The position numbers were made by a program, and so were the translations under genes. Shown one piece after another: positions 25,623 through 35,107 of a stretch of DNA of 64,000 nucleotides (position 1 is its first letter; each line of letters starts with the position of its first letter). The notes beneath the pieces are model-generated. The model was not told where the DNA came from and ran no database searches. It saw nothing but the letters and a program-made list of their open reading frames with translations. The stretch comes from Gudongella sp034006985 (GTDB lineage Bacteria > Bacillota > Clostridia > Tissierellales > Tissierellaceae), in contig JAVERT010000007.1 in the NCBI GenBank assembly GCA_034006985.1, positions 45,826 to 109,825 on the forward strand, read 5' to 3'.

Positions 25623-28136
25623 TTAATCTAAAACTACTACTGTTTCTAATTCTCCATCAGAGTTAAGTGCAAAGTTTATATTATCATTAGCTCGAATTGT
25701 TGTATCTCCAAATATTACTAAATCTGGTGATAGAAAATGATTGGTCTGCACATTATCTAGTTCAACCGTTATAGTTTCTTCATTCATATTCACTTTTATT
25801 ACCTTATAAGATTTACTCAAATCATTTATCAATTGTTTTGAATCTATTACTTTATCATCTTCTAAAGATAACTCTACTATATCTCTTGCATTAGATGCTG
25901 AAAGTTTAGCAAAATCAGCTACCTCATATTGATATCTCTTACCTTCAGTATCCATTCCTAATATAGTATCATCTTTTAAAGGATTATAGTCATAGGTTAA
26001 TCTCAACGTCGCTTTTTCTATAAACTTATCCGCTAACTGAAAGTCTGTAAATACTATAGTATGGATAGCATTATCATCAAACCCAACTTTTATCTCATTT
26101 CCCAGACTGAGCATACTAAAATCTCTATCAGTTATAATATAAGCCTTTAAATCTATTCCTGGTTTAGCTCGATTTAAAAATTCTGCCATTGATAAGCCTT
26201 CAACCCTTGTAACCTCATTTGATACACTGTTTACAATAAAAACATTAGTCATAGCATCAAAGCTGTAACTCTTATCATCCACCCTAATATCATTAGAATC
26301 TAAATCAATATAAAACTCGCCTTTACTGTTTTTCCCAACCATTTTAGCTCCAGCTATAATATCCTGTGCATGAGCTATTCTAACTATTTTTTCTACAAGA
26401 TTTCTATCGTAAGTTATATATGCAATACTCCCTTTATAAAAGTCACTTAATACTCCATTTGTAGCATTGTTCTTCATAACTACGGAGAAGTTATCTATTC
26501 TAAAAGTTTCATCTTCTACACTAGTATCACTCGTATAAATTTCTCTGGTGCTTGTATCCTTAACTACAATAGTTTTTTCATTATATTTGATTTCACCTTC
26601 TAATAATTGTAGATGATCATTTAAATCAAGTATAGCCATTACATCTAAATCATCCAAATCTTTTAAAAGTTCCTCGGCATTTATATCATATAGTGTGAAA
26701 TAGTTTGTTCCATCAAGAGAATATACAGGTCTTTTAGAATTCGTGCTTCTAATTTGAAAGGTCTCTCCTTCTATTTTCGCATAGTATACATCATCTTTTT
26801 CCCTAACACCTTCAAATTCTCCAGCAAAACTTGTATTAAATTTTACAATCGCATTGTTATTATAGATATGAACTATAGTATCTTCTAATATATCCTTTAA
26901 ATCTAGCGATATAAAAGCTCCATCTTTATATCCAAATGCTGAATCCAAATAATAGCTCTTTTCAGAGGCAGACGGATAATCCACTCTTACTTGCAATTCC
27001 TCTCCGGAATCGCTAACTTCGGTAATTGGTGCAATATCATCAAAAGTAAATGCATCTATAAAATACACCTCGTCACCTTTAACTGTAACTTTAGCAAACT
27101 CAGCTACAAATGCTCCATCAGTATTTTCATCAATACTATCATTTTCGATTACATAGTCCATATAGTCCATAGATTCGTCGTTATAATAAACCCCATAGAG
27201 TTTTTCAGTTGCCCTTGGATACCTAGTCTTATCAACTACATCATATTTTTCGCCGTCATTTAGCATTATCTCTGTGTCGTATGCTACAAACGGACCTGTA
27301 TAGTATTGGAAGCTTTCATCCACTGTTAAAGCTTTTATATTATCATCTTTATCTATACTAATATCTAAAACCATCCCAAGAATTGTTTCTGTATCAACTG
27401 TTGCAGGAAGCTTAAGATCTATCTCTTCATTTTTCTTATATCTGATTGTAGCTTCAGGTGAGTTCGTTCCAAGTTCCATTAAGACAACTCGAACTTCATC
27501 TTGATCTAAATTTCCTGTTCTAGCATTTTCAAGTACAATCACTTTATATGATTCTTGGTCCTTCATGACCATATTGGAAATTGTATTGTAAATCATCTCG
27601 AATACTTTTTCTCTAGTCGCTAAATTATTATAATTACTATTATCAATTTTAACATCCTTTAATATCCCCAGCTCTATTGATTCAATAATATAAGGGGTAG
27701 CCCAAAATCCACCAGGAACATTTAACGGTTTAAAGTCTGGATTTAATATCATTACAAGAGTCTTAATTATCTCAGCATAGGTAATATTATTATCTGGTTT
27801 AAAAGTATTATCTGGATAACCATTTACGAATTGAGAACTGGCCACATAGTTAATATATCCATTTGCCCAATGTGCTAACTTTACATCAGAGAACTTACTC
27901 TGAATTGGTTTTAATAAATTAGCTGTAGACTCAGCATCTAATGTCCTAGTAATCATAGCGGCTACTTCAGATCTTTTAATTGGATCGTTTAATCTATATC
28001 CACCTGAATCCCCTGTTACTAAACCTCTTTCAATAAGCCAATCAACTTTTTCATTATCAGTTTGAGCTAAAACAAAACTAGACTGACCTATCATAAGTAC
28101 AAATATTAGTAATACTGATAATAATTTTTTATTCAT
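25623..28136 (-). CDS. SLH-domain cell-surface protein
   Basis: 837 aa from ATG 28136 (AAAGGAGTG upstream); the frame reads on 46 codons further into family A/B repeat sequence, which is not likely to be translated. Signal peptide (MNKKLLSVLLIFVLMIGQSS ... VLA). Three SLH motifs in residues 30-215, e.g. IKRSEVAAMITRTLDA, FSDVKLAHWANGYINYVASS, FKPDNNITYAEIIKTLVMIL. The remaining 600 residues are acidic beta-rich sequence with no catalytic motif that I recognise. Probably wall-anchored via secondary polymer. Confidence 0.88.
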   Translation of the reverse strand: MNKKLLSVLLIFVLMIGQSSFVLAQTDNEKVDWLIERGLVTGDSGGYRLNDPIKRSEVAAMITRTLDAESTANLLKPIQSKFSDVKLAHWANGYINYVASSQFVNGYPDNTFKPDNNITYAEIIKTLVMILNPDFKPLNVPGGFWATPYIIESIELGILKDVKIDNSNYNNLATREKVFEMIYNTISNMVMKDQESYKVIVLENARTGNLDQDEVRVVLMELGTNSPEATIRYKKNEEIDLKLPATVDTETILGMVLDISIDKDDNIKALTVDESFQYYTGPFVAYDTEIMLNDGEKYDVVDKTRYPRATEKLYGVYYNDESMDYMDYVIENDSIDENTDGAFVAEFAKVTVKGDEVYFIDAFTFDDIAPITEVSDSGEELQVRVDYPSASEKSYYLDSAFGYKDGAFISLDLKDILEDTIVHIYNNNAIVKFNTSFAGEFEGVREKDDVYYAKIEGETFQIRSTNSKRPVYSLDGTNYFTLYDINAEELLKDLDDLDVMAILDLNDHLQLLEGEIKYNEKTIVVKDTSTREIYTSDTSVEDETFRIDNFSVVMKNNATNGVLSDFYKGSIAYITYDRNLVEKIVRIAHAQDIIAGAKMVGKNSKGEFYIDLDSNDIRVDDKSYSFDAMTNVFIVNSVSNEVTRVEGLSMAEFLNRAKPGIDLKAYIITDRDFSMLSLGNEIKVGFDDNAIHTIVFTDFQLADKFIEKATLRLTYDYNPLKDDTILGMDTEGKRYQYEVADFAKLSASNARDIVELSLEDDKVIDSKQLINDLSKSYKVIKVNMNEETITVELDNVQTNHFLSPDLVIFGDTTIRANDNINFALNSDGELETVVVLD

Positions 28137-28175
28137 TAAATTCACTCCTTTCACATATACTATGTATACCCAATA

Positions 28176-28206
28176 CAATTCACAATTCACAGTTGAAAGA
28201 TTAAAA
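28176..28206. repeat. family A repeat, half copy A4
   Basis: One end only: CAATTCACAATTCACAGTTG followed by AAAGATTAAAAG, then family B array. This is the single copy not next to a stop codon. Confidence 0.7.
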
Positions 28207-28690
28207 GAAAGATCCTCACGCTTACGCTCAGGATGACAAAGATTTTTTTGTCCTTCCAAGCGAAGCTCTGTCATTCCGAACCTGTCGAGGAATCTTTGTG
28301 TTTTAGAAGTTTAAAGCTAAAATCCTCACGCTTCGCTCAAGATGACAAAGATTCTTTTGTCCTTCCAAACGAAACTCTGTCATTCCGAGCCTGTCGAGGA
28401 ATCTTTGTGTTTTAGAAGTTTAAAGCTAAAATCCTCACGCTTCGCTCAGGATGACAAAGATTTTTTTGTCCTTCCAAGCGAAGCTCTGTCATTCCTAGTC
28501 TGTCGAGGAATCTTTGTGTTTTGAAGGCAGTATAAGAAAGATCCCTACGTTACGATCAGGATAACAAAGATTTTTTTGTACTTCCAAGCGAAGCTCTGTC
28601 ATTCCGAGCTTGTCGAGGAATCTTTGTGTTTTGAAGGCAGTATAAGAAAGATCCCTACGTTACACTCAGGATGACAAGATTTAGGACCTA
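28207..28690. repeat. family B tandem array (110-bp period)
   Basis: Five units marked by ATCCTCACG or ATCCCTACG at 28212, 28322, 28431, 28541 and 28651, spacing 109-110 bp. Each holds the family B halves (TCATTCCGAGCCTGTCGAGG; CTCACGCTTCGCTCAGGATG) plus a linker with TTTGTCCTTCCAAGCGAAGC. The first three and last two units form two subtypes (linkers TTTAGAAGTTTAAAGC and TTGAAGGCAGTATAAG). This accounts for most of the 610-bp gap. Confidence 0.93.
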
Positions 28691-28710
28691 ACTTTGTTAG
28701 CCCGATTAAA

Positions 28711-28736
28711 AAAGCTTAACCCGAAGGTTAAGCTTT
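28711..28736 (-). terminator. intrinsic terminator of acidic stalk-domain gene
   Basis: 11-bp stem AAAGCTTAACC / GGTTAAGCTTT, tetraloop, then six T residues on the minus strand, 11 nt past the stop. Confidence 0.9.
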
Positions 28737-28746
28737 TCACTTAATA

Positions 28747-29772
28747 CTAGTCAATAAAATCCCAATCTAAAGCTCCATCATAGTCAAAATCTATTTCTTC
28801 ATCTCCAGTATCATCATCATCTAGTGTACCATAAATATAATCATCATAGTCATCGTATTCATCTTCAATAAATTCACAAACATCTTTTAAATAATTTTTT
28901 ATCTCTGTATCAGTCAAATCTGCTAATTCACCATCTGTTACTTTAATATTTACTTCAATATCTCCATTGCTATCATCATCAACATCAAAGCTAAATTTTA
29001 AACCTTCATATTTATCAAACTCATCTTCTAGCTCATCTTCTAAATCATTAATATCCTCTATGTCACTACTAGAGCTAGATCCAAGCTTAACATCATCACT
29101 ACTGTTTATATAAAATTCTTCAACTTTATCATCATCGAATTCATCTTCAATAAAACCTGTGATATCAGCATCTTTAAATACATCAAGAATATCGTCAACT
29201 ATATCTTGTAGAAAATCTTCGATATCATCATCATCTAAGTCATTCCAATCTGCAAATACATCATCATCAGTCGTATCAATATAGATTTCTACTTCTATGT
29301 CATCTTCGTCTCCATCAAGCTTTATCTTTTCTATATCTACTTTACCAATCTCATCATAATCATCATTTAATTCATCTTCAAGATCATCCAAGTCCATATC
29401 GCTGCTTGAATCTTCTTTTTCAGCTAACTTTTTCTCTAACTCAGCAATTCTAGCATCCTTAATGTAAATTTCATACTGCATACCAGCATCACCAGTATCC
29501 GTAATATCTATACGATACGTAGTCGGATTAAAGCTAACTGTATTACCAAGTACCTCTGACATATCCCTAAGTGGAACATAAGTTGTACCATCAACTATAA
29601 ATGGTTCATGAGTGAAATTCTTTTGAGCACCATTTACAAATACTGTAATGTTTCTATAGCTTGCCTGTAGAGTTTGTGTAAAATATGCTGCAAATCCTGT
29701 TGTTGAAAATACCATTAATAGCATTACTGCTGCAACTAACAATGCTAACTTTTTTGTCTTTTTCGTTTTCAT
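28747..29772 (-). CDS. secreted stalk-domain protein with very acidic C-terminal region
   Basis: 341 aa. Signal peptide 1-28 (ending TTGFAA), then a copper-amine-oxidase-N type stalk domain (about 30-105: NGAQKNFTHEPFIVDGTTYV, PLRDMSEVLGNTVSFNP), a short coiled coil (IAELEKKLAEKED), and about 210 residues extremely rich in Asp/Glu (DLDDLEDELNDDYDEIG; DWDFID end). The acidic part appears to be two copies of a domain of about 100 residues with I.VEIYIDT / IEVNIKVT strands. Ca2+ binding is plausible but not shown. ATG at 29772, GGAGGGG RBS. Confidence 0.8.
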   Translation of the reverse strand: MKTKKTKKLALLVAAVMLLMVFSTTGFAAYFTQTLQASYRNITVFVNGAQKNFTHEPFIVDGTTYVPLRDMSEVLGNTVSFNPTTYRIDITDTGDAGMQYEIYIKDARIAELEKKLAEKEDSSSDMDLDDLEDELNDDYDEIGKVDIEKIKLDGDEDDIEVEIYIDTTDDDVFADWNDLDDDDIEDFLQDIVDDILDVFKDADITGFIEDEFDDDKVEEFYINSSDDVKLGSSSSSDIEDINDLEDELEDEFDKYEGLKFSFDVDDDSNGDIEVNIKVTDGELADLTDTEIKNYLKDVCEFIEDEYDDYDDYIYGTLDDDDTGDEEIDFDYDGALDWDFID

Positions 29773-29882
29773 TTTTTATTCCCCTCCTCTTATAATATAT
29801 CTATATCTTAACCCTTTGAGATGAAATTGTCAAAGCCCAAATGCCTATATTCAGCTAATTGTAACAGTATTGTAACCAAAAG

Positions 29883-30057
29883 GCAATTCACAAATCACAA
29901 TTGAGATGCAATGCACAGATCACAATTCACAAATCACAATTAAGTGATTAAAAGATTGTGATTTTTTAGAGACGTAGCTTTGCTCCTCAAAAAGAGACTA
30001 AAGGTCTCTAAATTTCTTTCAATTTTGATTTGTGCTCTGTGAATTGTGAATTGTATT
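29883..30057. repeat. family A repeat, copy A5, reaching into the TetR gene
   Basis: CAATTCACAAATCACAATTG at one end, TTTGTGCTCTGTGAATTGTG at the other, and central hairpins with AGAGACTAAAGGTCTCT and GTAGCTTTGCTCC. The TetR stop (30019) and its last 12 codons are inside the repeat. Confidence 0.88.
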
Positions 30058-30636
30058 CCTCATTCCCTTATACAACATCTCAATAATCTTCTCAGGATTT
30101 ACTCCATCTGCATCTAGGCCTTTTACATATATCTGCATTGCAAAGCTGTGGTTTATTGAACCTATTACAGCACATGCTGCTAGTTGAGTATCTAGTCCTT
30201 CTAAAAGTTCTCCTGATTCTACTCCTTCAATCAGAATATCTTCTAATAGTTTAAAAACTTCTTCTTTTTTTGCAAGAATTTGCTTTCCTACCTCTTCAGA
30301 AATAAAAGACGTATCTATAATCGCACTTTCGACAAGTTCCAAGTGGTCTTTCATAAACTTCCCATGATAAGTTGTAAATGTCACCAACTTATCTTTAGAA
30401 TTGTTATATTTACCAACCTCTGTTTTCATAAATTTATAGTATCCTGTAGCAATATACATCAGCATCTCTTCAAACAAATCTTTTTTGCTGTCAAAGTACT
30501 CATAAATTGTACTTTTGCCTATTTGGAGTTCTTTCGCTATATCAACCATCTTGGCCTTGTGAAAATTCCTTTTCCCGAAGACGGTAATAGCTGCTTTAAT
30601 AATCTGTTCTCTACGTTCTTCTCTAACTGAGGTCAT
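30019..30636 (-). CDS. TetR/AcrR family repressor of the RND operon
   Basis: 205 aa. N-terminal HTH at about 10-55 (REQIIKAAITVFGKRNFHKA, MVDIAKELQIGKSTIYEYFD) and a helical ligand domain. ATG overlaps the RND stop (TAATG), so it is the last gene of the operon it most likely controls through the inverted repeat at 35008-35023. The final residues NTIHNSQSTNQN are encoded by repeat copy A5, so the native C-terminus has been replaced or extended. Confidence 0.92.
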   Translation of the reverse strand: MTSVREERREQIIKAAITVFGKRNFHKAKMVDIAKELQIGKSTIYEYFDSKKDLFEEMLMYIATGYYKFMKTEVGKYNNSKDKLVTFTTYHGKFMKDHLELVESAIIDTSFISEEVGKQILAKKEEVFKLLEDILIEGVESGELLEGLDTQLAACAVIGSINHSFAMQIYVKGLDADGVNPEKIIEMLYKGMRNTIHNSQSTNQN

Positions 30637-33600
30637 TACTCCACCTCGCTAGCTTGTTTATCCTTTTTATGGAATCGCTTTTTCATTTTAATAGACAAGT
30701 CATCTAATAAAGTATACATAACAGGAACCACAACTAGGGTTAATATGGTTGCTAAACTTAATCCACCAATTACTACACTTCCTATTGGTGCAATTAATTC
30801 TGCCCCTTCTCCAATTCCAAGTGAAAGTGGAATCAATCCTAGAATTGTAGTCAAGGTTGTCATTAAAATCGGTCTAAGCCTAACGGGACCAGCTGTAACT
30901 ATAGCATCATATCTATCTTTTCCAGATTTTCTTAAGGTGTTTATATAGTCAATTAATACTATACCATTGTTTACAACTATACCAGATAGGATAATTACTC
31001 CAATAAGCGAAGTAACCCCCAAAGCTCTTCTTGTCAAGAATAATCCCAAAGCCCCTCCTCCAAATGCAAGAGGAATTGTAAACATTATTATAAATGGATA
31101 CAGAAGTGATTCAAACTGTGCAGCCATAACCATATATATTAATATTATAGCAAGTAATAATGCCAAGCCTAATTGCTTAAATGCATCTATTATCTGTTCA
31201 TTTTCTCCACCGATGATATAGGAATATCCCCCAGGAATTTCATAGTTTTCTAGTTTTAACTCTACATCTGCTAATATATCGTTTAGCTCTCTGTCCATTA
31301 TATCGCTAGTAACAGTAACTTGTCTTTCTTGATTATCTCTATTTATGGCTCTCGGCCCTGTAACAAGTTCAATATCTGCAAGCTGCGATAGTGGAATATT
31401 AGTCCCCATTGGAGTAGAAATATCCATATATCTAAAATTATTTAAACTTTCTGTAATATCAGAGCTATCTCTAATAACAACATCAATTTCATCTCCACCT
31501 GATTTAAGCCTTGTGACAGTAGTACCAGCGCCACTATTCCTTACATTATTAGCAACAGCAGCAGGAGTTAATCCATATGAAGCCGCAATATCTTTTTTAA
31601 CTCTTACCTCTATCTCTGGTACTGAGTCACTTAAACTAGTGGTAACTTCTCTTGTTCCCTCTACAGATTCCAAAATCGCTTTAATATCTTCAGATATCTG
31701 TTCTAATACAGGAAGCTCTGCTCCCTTTATGCTTATAGAGATTGGATCTGCAGATCCAATTGCAGCAGTATTTGATGGTTGAGTAACTGAAATATCAACA
31801 CCAGGAATATCCTTAACTAGAGTCCTAACTTCTTCAGCAATCTCAGAGGTTGTCCTATCTCTATCTGCAAGCGGAGCTAATACAACAGATATACTACCAT
31901 CATTTCCACCTGCCATACCTGTTCTACTAGACATCATCGAATTTCCACCATTTATACTAGAAGAAATGGTATCAACTTCCTCAATCCCAGCTAACAAAGT
32001 TTCTACATTCATTACTGCTTTATCAATTTTTTCAAGGCTAGTTGTTGGTGGAACCCCCACGGTAATATTTAGAGTTCCTTCATCTGTAGCTGGTAAAAAC
32101 TCAACTCCCACCGTTGTAAGGCTAAGAATACTGATTAAGAATATACTAATAGCAACAATTATTGTTCTTCTTCGTTTAGCTAAACTCCTAATTAATACCT
32201 TTCTATAATATCCCTCTAGCTTTAGATAGGCGTTGTCAAAGAAAATATACACTTTAGAAAGTTTCCTATTGCTTATATCAGCATCCCTTGCATCAACCTT
32301 CATTATTTTTGAAGCTAACATTGGTATTAAGGTTAAAGAAACCACCAATGATGCTAACAATGAAAGTGTTACTGTAACAGCAAAGTCTTTGAATATAGTC
32401 CCAACTACACCTTCTACAAACACTATTGGAATAAATACAGCAACTGTTGTTAGCGTCGATGCAGTTATTGCCATTCCTACTTCAGAAGCTCCACGAATAG
32501 CTGCCTCTTCTTTTGAATATCCTTCAGAATTAAAGCGGAATATATTTTCAAGTACAACTATCGCACTATCTACAAGCATCCCGACCGCCAGGGCCAGACC
32601 TCCTAGTGTTAAGATATTTAAAGTTATCCCATTAAAATATAAAAGTATAAATGATGCTATAAGTGATATTGGAATAGATATTCCAATAATAAGTGTCGTT
32701 CTAATATTTTTTAGGAATATATAAAGAATTAATATTGCTAAAAGCGAACCAAATAATGTGTTTTTTACTACAGTATTAATAGATTTAGTAATAAATGTAG
32801 CGCTATCTAATACCACATCTATCTCTAAATCAGGATAGTCTTCTCTTAGTTTTTCTACTTCCTCATTTATTAAATTAGCTACCTGAACTGTGTTTCTGCC
32901 TGATTGCTTTTGCATGGATAAATTTATACTATTCTCTCCATTTGTTCTAGAAATCGAGCTTATATCCTTTCTAACTAGATTTACTTTAGCAATATCAGAA
33001 AGTTTTAAAACTTCACCTGAATTTAAAGGTATTGCCATATCCCTTATTTCCTCTACATCTTGGAATTCTCCGCTTATTCTAACAGAGTATTTTTGTTCAC
33101 CATTATTAACGCTACCACCAGGTAGGTTTAAGTTAGATGAGCTTATTATCTGTGATAGCTGATTTATATTTAAACCTAAATTTGAAAGTTCATTTGGATT
33201 TACGGCTATTTCAATTTCCTTTGCAAATCCTCCTAAAATATCAACTGATGCAACTCCATCAAGTCTCTCAAATCTTTGACTTATTGTATCTTCAGTCAAT
33301 GTCTGAAGTCCTGCCAAGTCACCTTTTGTAGAAAGTGAAAGCTGATAAACTGGAAGTGCATTAGGGTCAATCTTTATAACCAAAGGTTCTCCAGATTCCT
33401 CAGGTAAAAACCCCTTAATTAAATCAACTTTTTCCCTCATCTCAAGTGAAGCCAAATCCATATCGACGCCAAATCCAAATCTAGCAATAACTATAGAGCT
33501 TCCTTCTGATGAAATTGAACTTATATTTTCTATGTTCCCAACTGTTGCAATTGCTCCCTCTAAAGGTTTAGTCACCAAATTTTCCATTTCTTGAGGTCCC

Positions 33601-33761
33601 GTTCCAGAATAATTAGTCACTACAACAGCAACTGGAACTTCAATTTCAGGAAATAAATCTATCGGTAACTCTGTAAGTGAAATAATACCTATTAAGATTA
33701 CAATTAAAACAAGCATTGTGATAGTAACAGGTCTTTTAACTGAAAACTTCGATAGATTCAA
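30636..33761 (-). CDS. RND (AcrB/HAE1-type) efflux transporter
   Basis: 1041 aa from a TTG at 33761 (GGGGTGAG upstream, overlapping the end of the adaptor gene). Twelve membrane helices in the standard 1+5 / 1+5 layout with two large porter loops. Motifs: NLSKFSVKRPVTITMLVLIV start, GGLALAVGMLVDSAIVVLEN in TM4 with the proton-relay Asp residues, second-half GVTSLIGVIILSGIVVNNGI. Proton-driven export with the adjacent adaptor. Substrate unknown. Confidence 0.95.
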   Translation of the reverse strand: MNLSKFSVKRPVTITMLVLIVILIGIISLTELPIDLFPEIEVPVAVVVTNYSGTGPQEMENLVTKPLEGAIATVGNIENISSISSEGSSIVIARFGFGVDMDLASLEMREKVDLIKGFLPEESGEPLVIKIDPNALPVYQLSLSTKGDLAGLQTLTEDTISQRFERLDGVASVDILGGFAKEIEIAVNPNELSNLGLNINQLSQIISSSNLNLPGGSVNNGEQKYSVRISGEFQDVEEIRDMAIPLNSGEVLKLSDIAKVNLVRKDISSISRTNGENSINLSMQKQSGRNTVQVANLINEEVEKLREDYPDLEIDVVLDSATFITKSINTVVKNTLFGSLLAILILYIFLKNIRTTLIIGISIPISLIASFILLYFNGITLNILTLGGLALAVGMLVDSAIVVLENIFRFNSEGYSKEEAAIRGASEVGMAITASTLTTVAVFIPIVFVEGVVGTIFKDFAVTVTLSLLASLVVSLTLIPMLASKIMKVDARDADISNRKLSKVYIFFDNAYLKLEGYYRKVLIRSLAKRRRTIIVAISIFLISILSLTTVGVEFLPATDEGTLNITVGVPPTTSLEKIDKAVMNVETLLAGIEEVDTISSSINGGNSMMSSRTGMAGGNDGSISVVLAPLADRDRTTSEIAEEVRTLVKDIPGVDISVTQPSNTAAIGSADPISISIKGAELPVLEQISEDIKAILESVEGTREVTTSLSDSVPEIEVRVKKDIAASYGLTPAAVANNVRNSGAGTTVTRLKSGGDEIDVVIRDSSDITESLNNFRYMDISTPMGTNIPLSQLADIELVTGPRAINRDNQERQVTVTSDIMDRELNDILADVELKLENYEIPGGYSYIIGGENEQIIDAFKQLGLALLLAIILIYMVMAAQFESLLYPFIIMFTIPLAFGGGALGLFLTRRALGVTSLIGVIILSGIVVNNGIVLIDYINTLRKSGKDRYDAIVTAGPVRLRPILMTTLTTILGLIPLSLGIGEGAELIAPIGSVVIGGLSLATILTLVVVPVMYTLLDDLSIKMKKRFHKKDKQASEVE

Positions 33762-33763
33762 GA

Positions 33764-34975
33764 CTACTCACCCCTTACTACAACTTTAACTTTTGAACCA
33801 TCTGACACATAGAATTGACCTTCAATAATAATCTTCTCATCAAAGTTTAATCCTGAAAGAATTTCTACAAATTCACCTGTATCAATTCCAGTTGTAACTT
33901 CTTTTTCAATTGCTATATCATCTTCTACAACAAATACGAACTTTTTATCCCCTTCATTAATAATAGAATTTGAAGGAATAACAATAGCATCTTCTGCCTT
34001 TTCAAGACTAATTATAGCTTTAGCACTCATACCAGGCCTAATCTTTGAATCTGGATTGTTAATATAGCTTTTTACGGTGTATAGCTTGTTCATTGGATCA
34101 GCTGATGGGCTAACATAGCTTACAGTGCTTGTGATTTCTCCTGTAGCTGCTGCTGGAATCTCAAGTCGTATTTCATCCCCTTCTAAAATGTCATTAACAA
34201 CAGATTCGACAACACTTAATTGTATATACACTTCACTTACATCTACAATAGTTGCAGCTTGCTGACCACTTCCAGCAATTTGTCCAGTTTTAACATTAAG
34301 TGTAGATAATATTCCAGTCATTGGTGCTTCTACCTGTGTATTATCTATCCCATTTGCTGCTTGTTCATATGATATTTGAGCTTGTGTAAGCTGGTTTAAA
34401 GACTGCTGATATGATATCTCAGCTTGTGTAACGCCAGCTTTTATTGCATCAAGGTTCATTGTATTAGCCGCTATTTCGGCTTGCTCTAATTGGCTCTTAG
34501 ATACCGCACCTTGTTCATAAAGTTCTTTAGTTCTTTCATAGTTAAGAATTGCGTTTTCAATCTTTTCTTTATTCAATTCATAATTAATCTTTGCAGATGC
34601 AAGACCATTCTCAGCTTGAGAAACGCCTTTTTGAGCAAGACTTATACCATTTGAAGCCTGTGCTACTGAATTTGATATATCATCTTTTTCAATTGTAAAT
34701 AATATATCTCCCTTATTTACTTTATCCCCAAGTTCAAAGTTTACAGCAGTTACAATCCCTGATGCTTTTGGAATAACAAAAATCTCCTCATTGGCTAAAA
34801 TCTTCCCGCTAAAGCTAACTTCATTATCAATATCCTTACTCTGAGTAGTACAAATCTCCACTGGAGTATAATTTTCCTCTTCTACTTCATCTGTTTGATT
34901 GCTACTACAACCTGATATAGCAAACGCTATAACAAGTGTAGTTATTAATATAATATACTTCTTTTTATTCATCAT
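33764..34975 (-). CDS. RND efflux adaptor (membrane fusion) lipoprotein
   Basis: 403 aa. Lipoprotein signal with lipobox AISGC, then the usual adaptor order: barrel-sandwich lipoyl half (SGIVTAVNFELGDKVNKGDI), long alpha hairpin with Q/A-rich heptads (about 95-205), second lipoyl half (APMTGILSTLNVKTGQIAGS), beta barrel, membrane-proximal domain. First gene of the TetR-regulated operon; promoter and operator lie just upstream. Confidence 0.92.
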   Translation of the reverse strand: MMNKKKYIILITTLVIAFAISGCSSNQTDEVEEENYTPVEICTTQSKDIDNEVSFSGKILANEEIFVIPKASGIVTAVNFELGDKVNKGDILFTIEKDDISNSVAQASNGISLAQKGVSQAENGLASAKINYELNKEKIENAILNYERTKELYEQGAVSKSQLEQAEIAANTMNLDAIKAGVTQAEISYQQSLNQLTQAQISYEQAANGIDNTQVEAPMTGILSTLNVKTGQIAGSGQQAATIVDVSEVYIQLSVVESVVNDILEGDEIRLEIPAAATGEITSTVSYVSPSADPMNKLYTVKSYINNPDSKIRPGMSAKAIISLEKAEDAIVIPSNSIINEGDKKFVFVVEDDIAIEKEVTTGIDTGEFVEILSGLNFDEKIIIEGQFYVSDGSKVKVVVRGE

Positions 34976-35007
34976 CTTTTCCCCCTGATATAATATAAAT
35001 AACTTAA

Positions 35008-35026
35008 GACCGAATGGTCGGTCGGT
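35008..35026 (-). promoter_or_regulatory. TetR-type operator of the RND operon
   Basis: Inverted repeat GACCGA-N4-TCGGTC at 35008-35023, extended by a further GGT. It lies 10 nt downstream of the -10 box (35034-35039), so a bound repressor would block initiation. The operon's own TetR is the obvious binder. Confidence 0.75.
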
Positions 35027-35033
35027 ATATTTT

Positions 35034-35039
35034 ATTATA
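35034..35039 (-). promoter_or_regulatory. -10 box of the RND operon promoter
   Basis: TATAAT on the minus strand next to the operator; the -35 (TATGCA, 17 bp upstream) is weak. Confidence 0.6.
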
Positions 35040-35074
35040 CAACAGATTTATTAAATTGCATACCCTATCAATAA

Positions 35075-35103
35075 AATATCCAAAATCTTTGATTTTGGAT
35101 ATT
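35075..35103 (-). terminator. terminator between the ABC and RND operons
   Basis: 13-bp stem AATATCCAAAATC / GATTTTGGATATT with a 3-nt loop and TTTTATTG, 4 nt past the stop of the ABC adaptor gene. Confidence 0.88.
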
Positions 35104-35107
35104 TCTA

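Noticed and set aside
28233..28524. Two overlapping 60-aa plus-strand ORFs with nearly identical sequence
   Set aside because: They are translations of the 110-bp repeat array (SEPVEESLCF type spurious peptides); no RBS and no family.
18570..28690. Tandem arrays as possible CRISPR loci
   Set aside because: The whole unit is repeated, without unique spacers between short repeats, and no cas gene is nearby.
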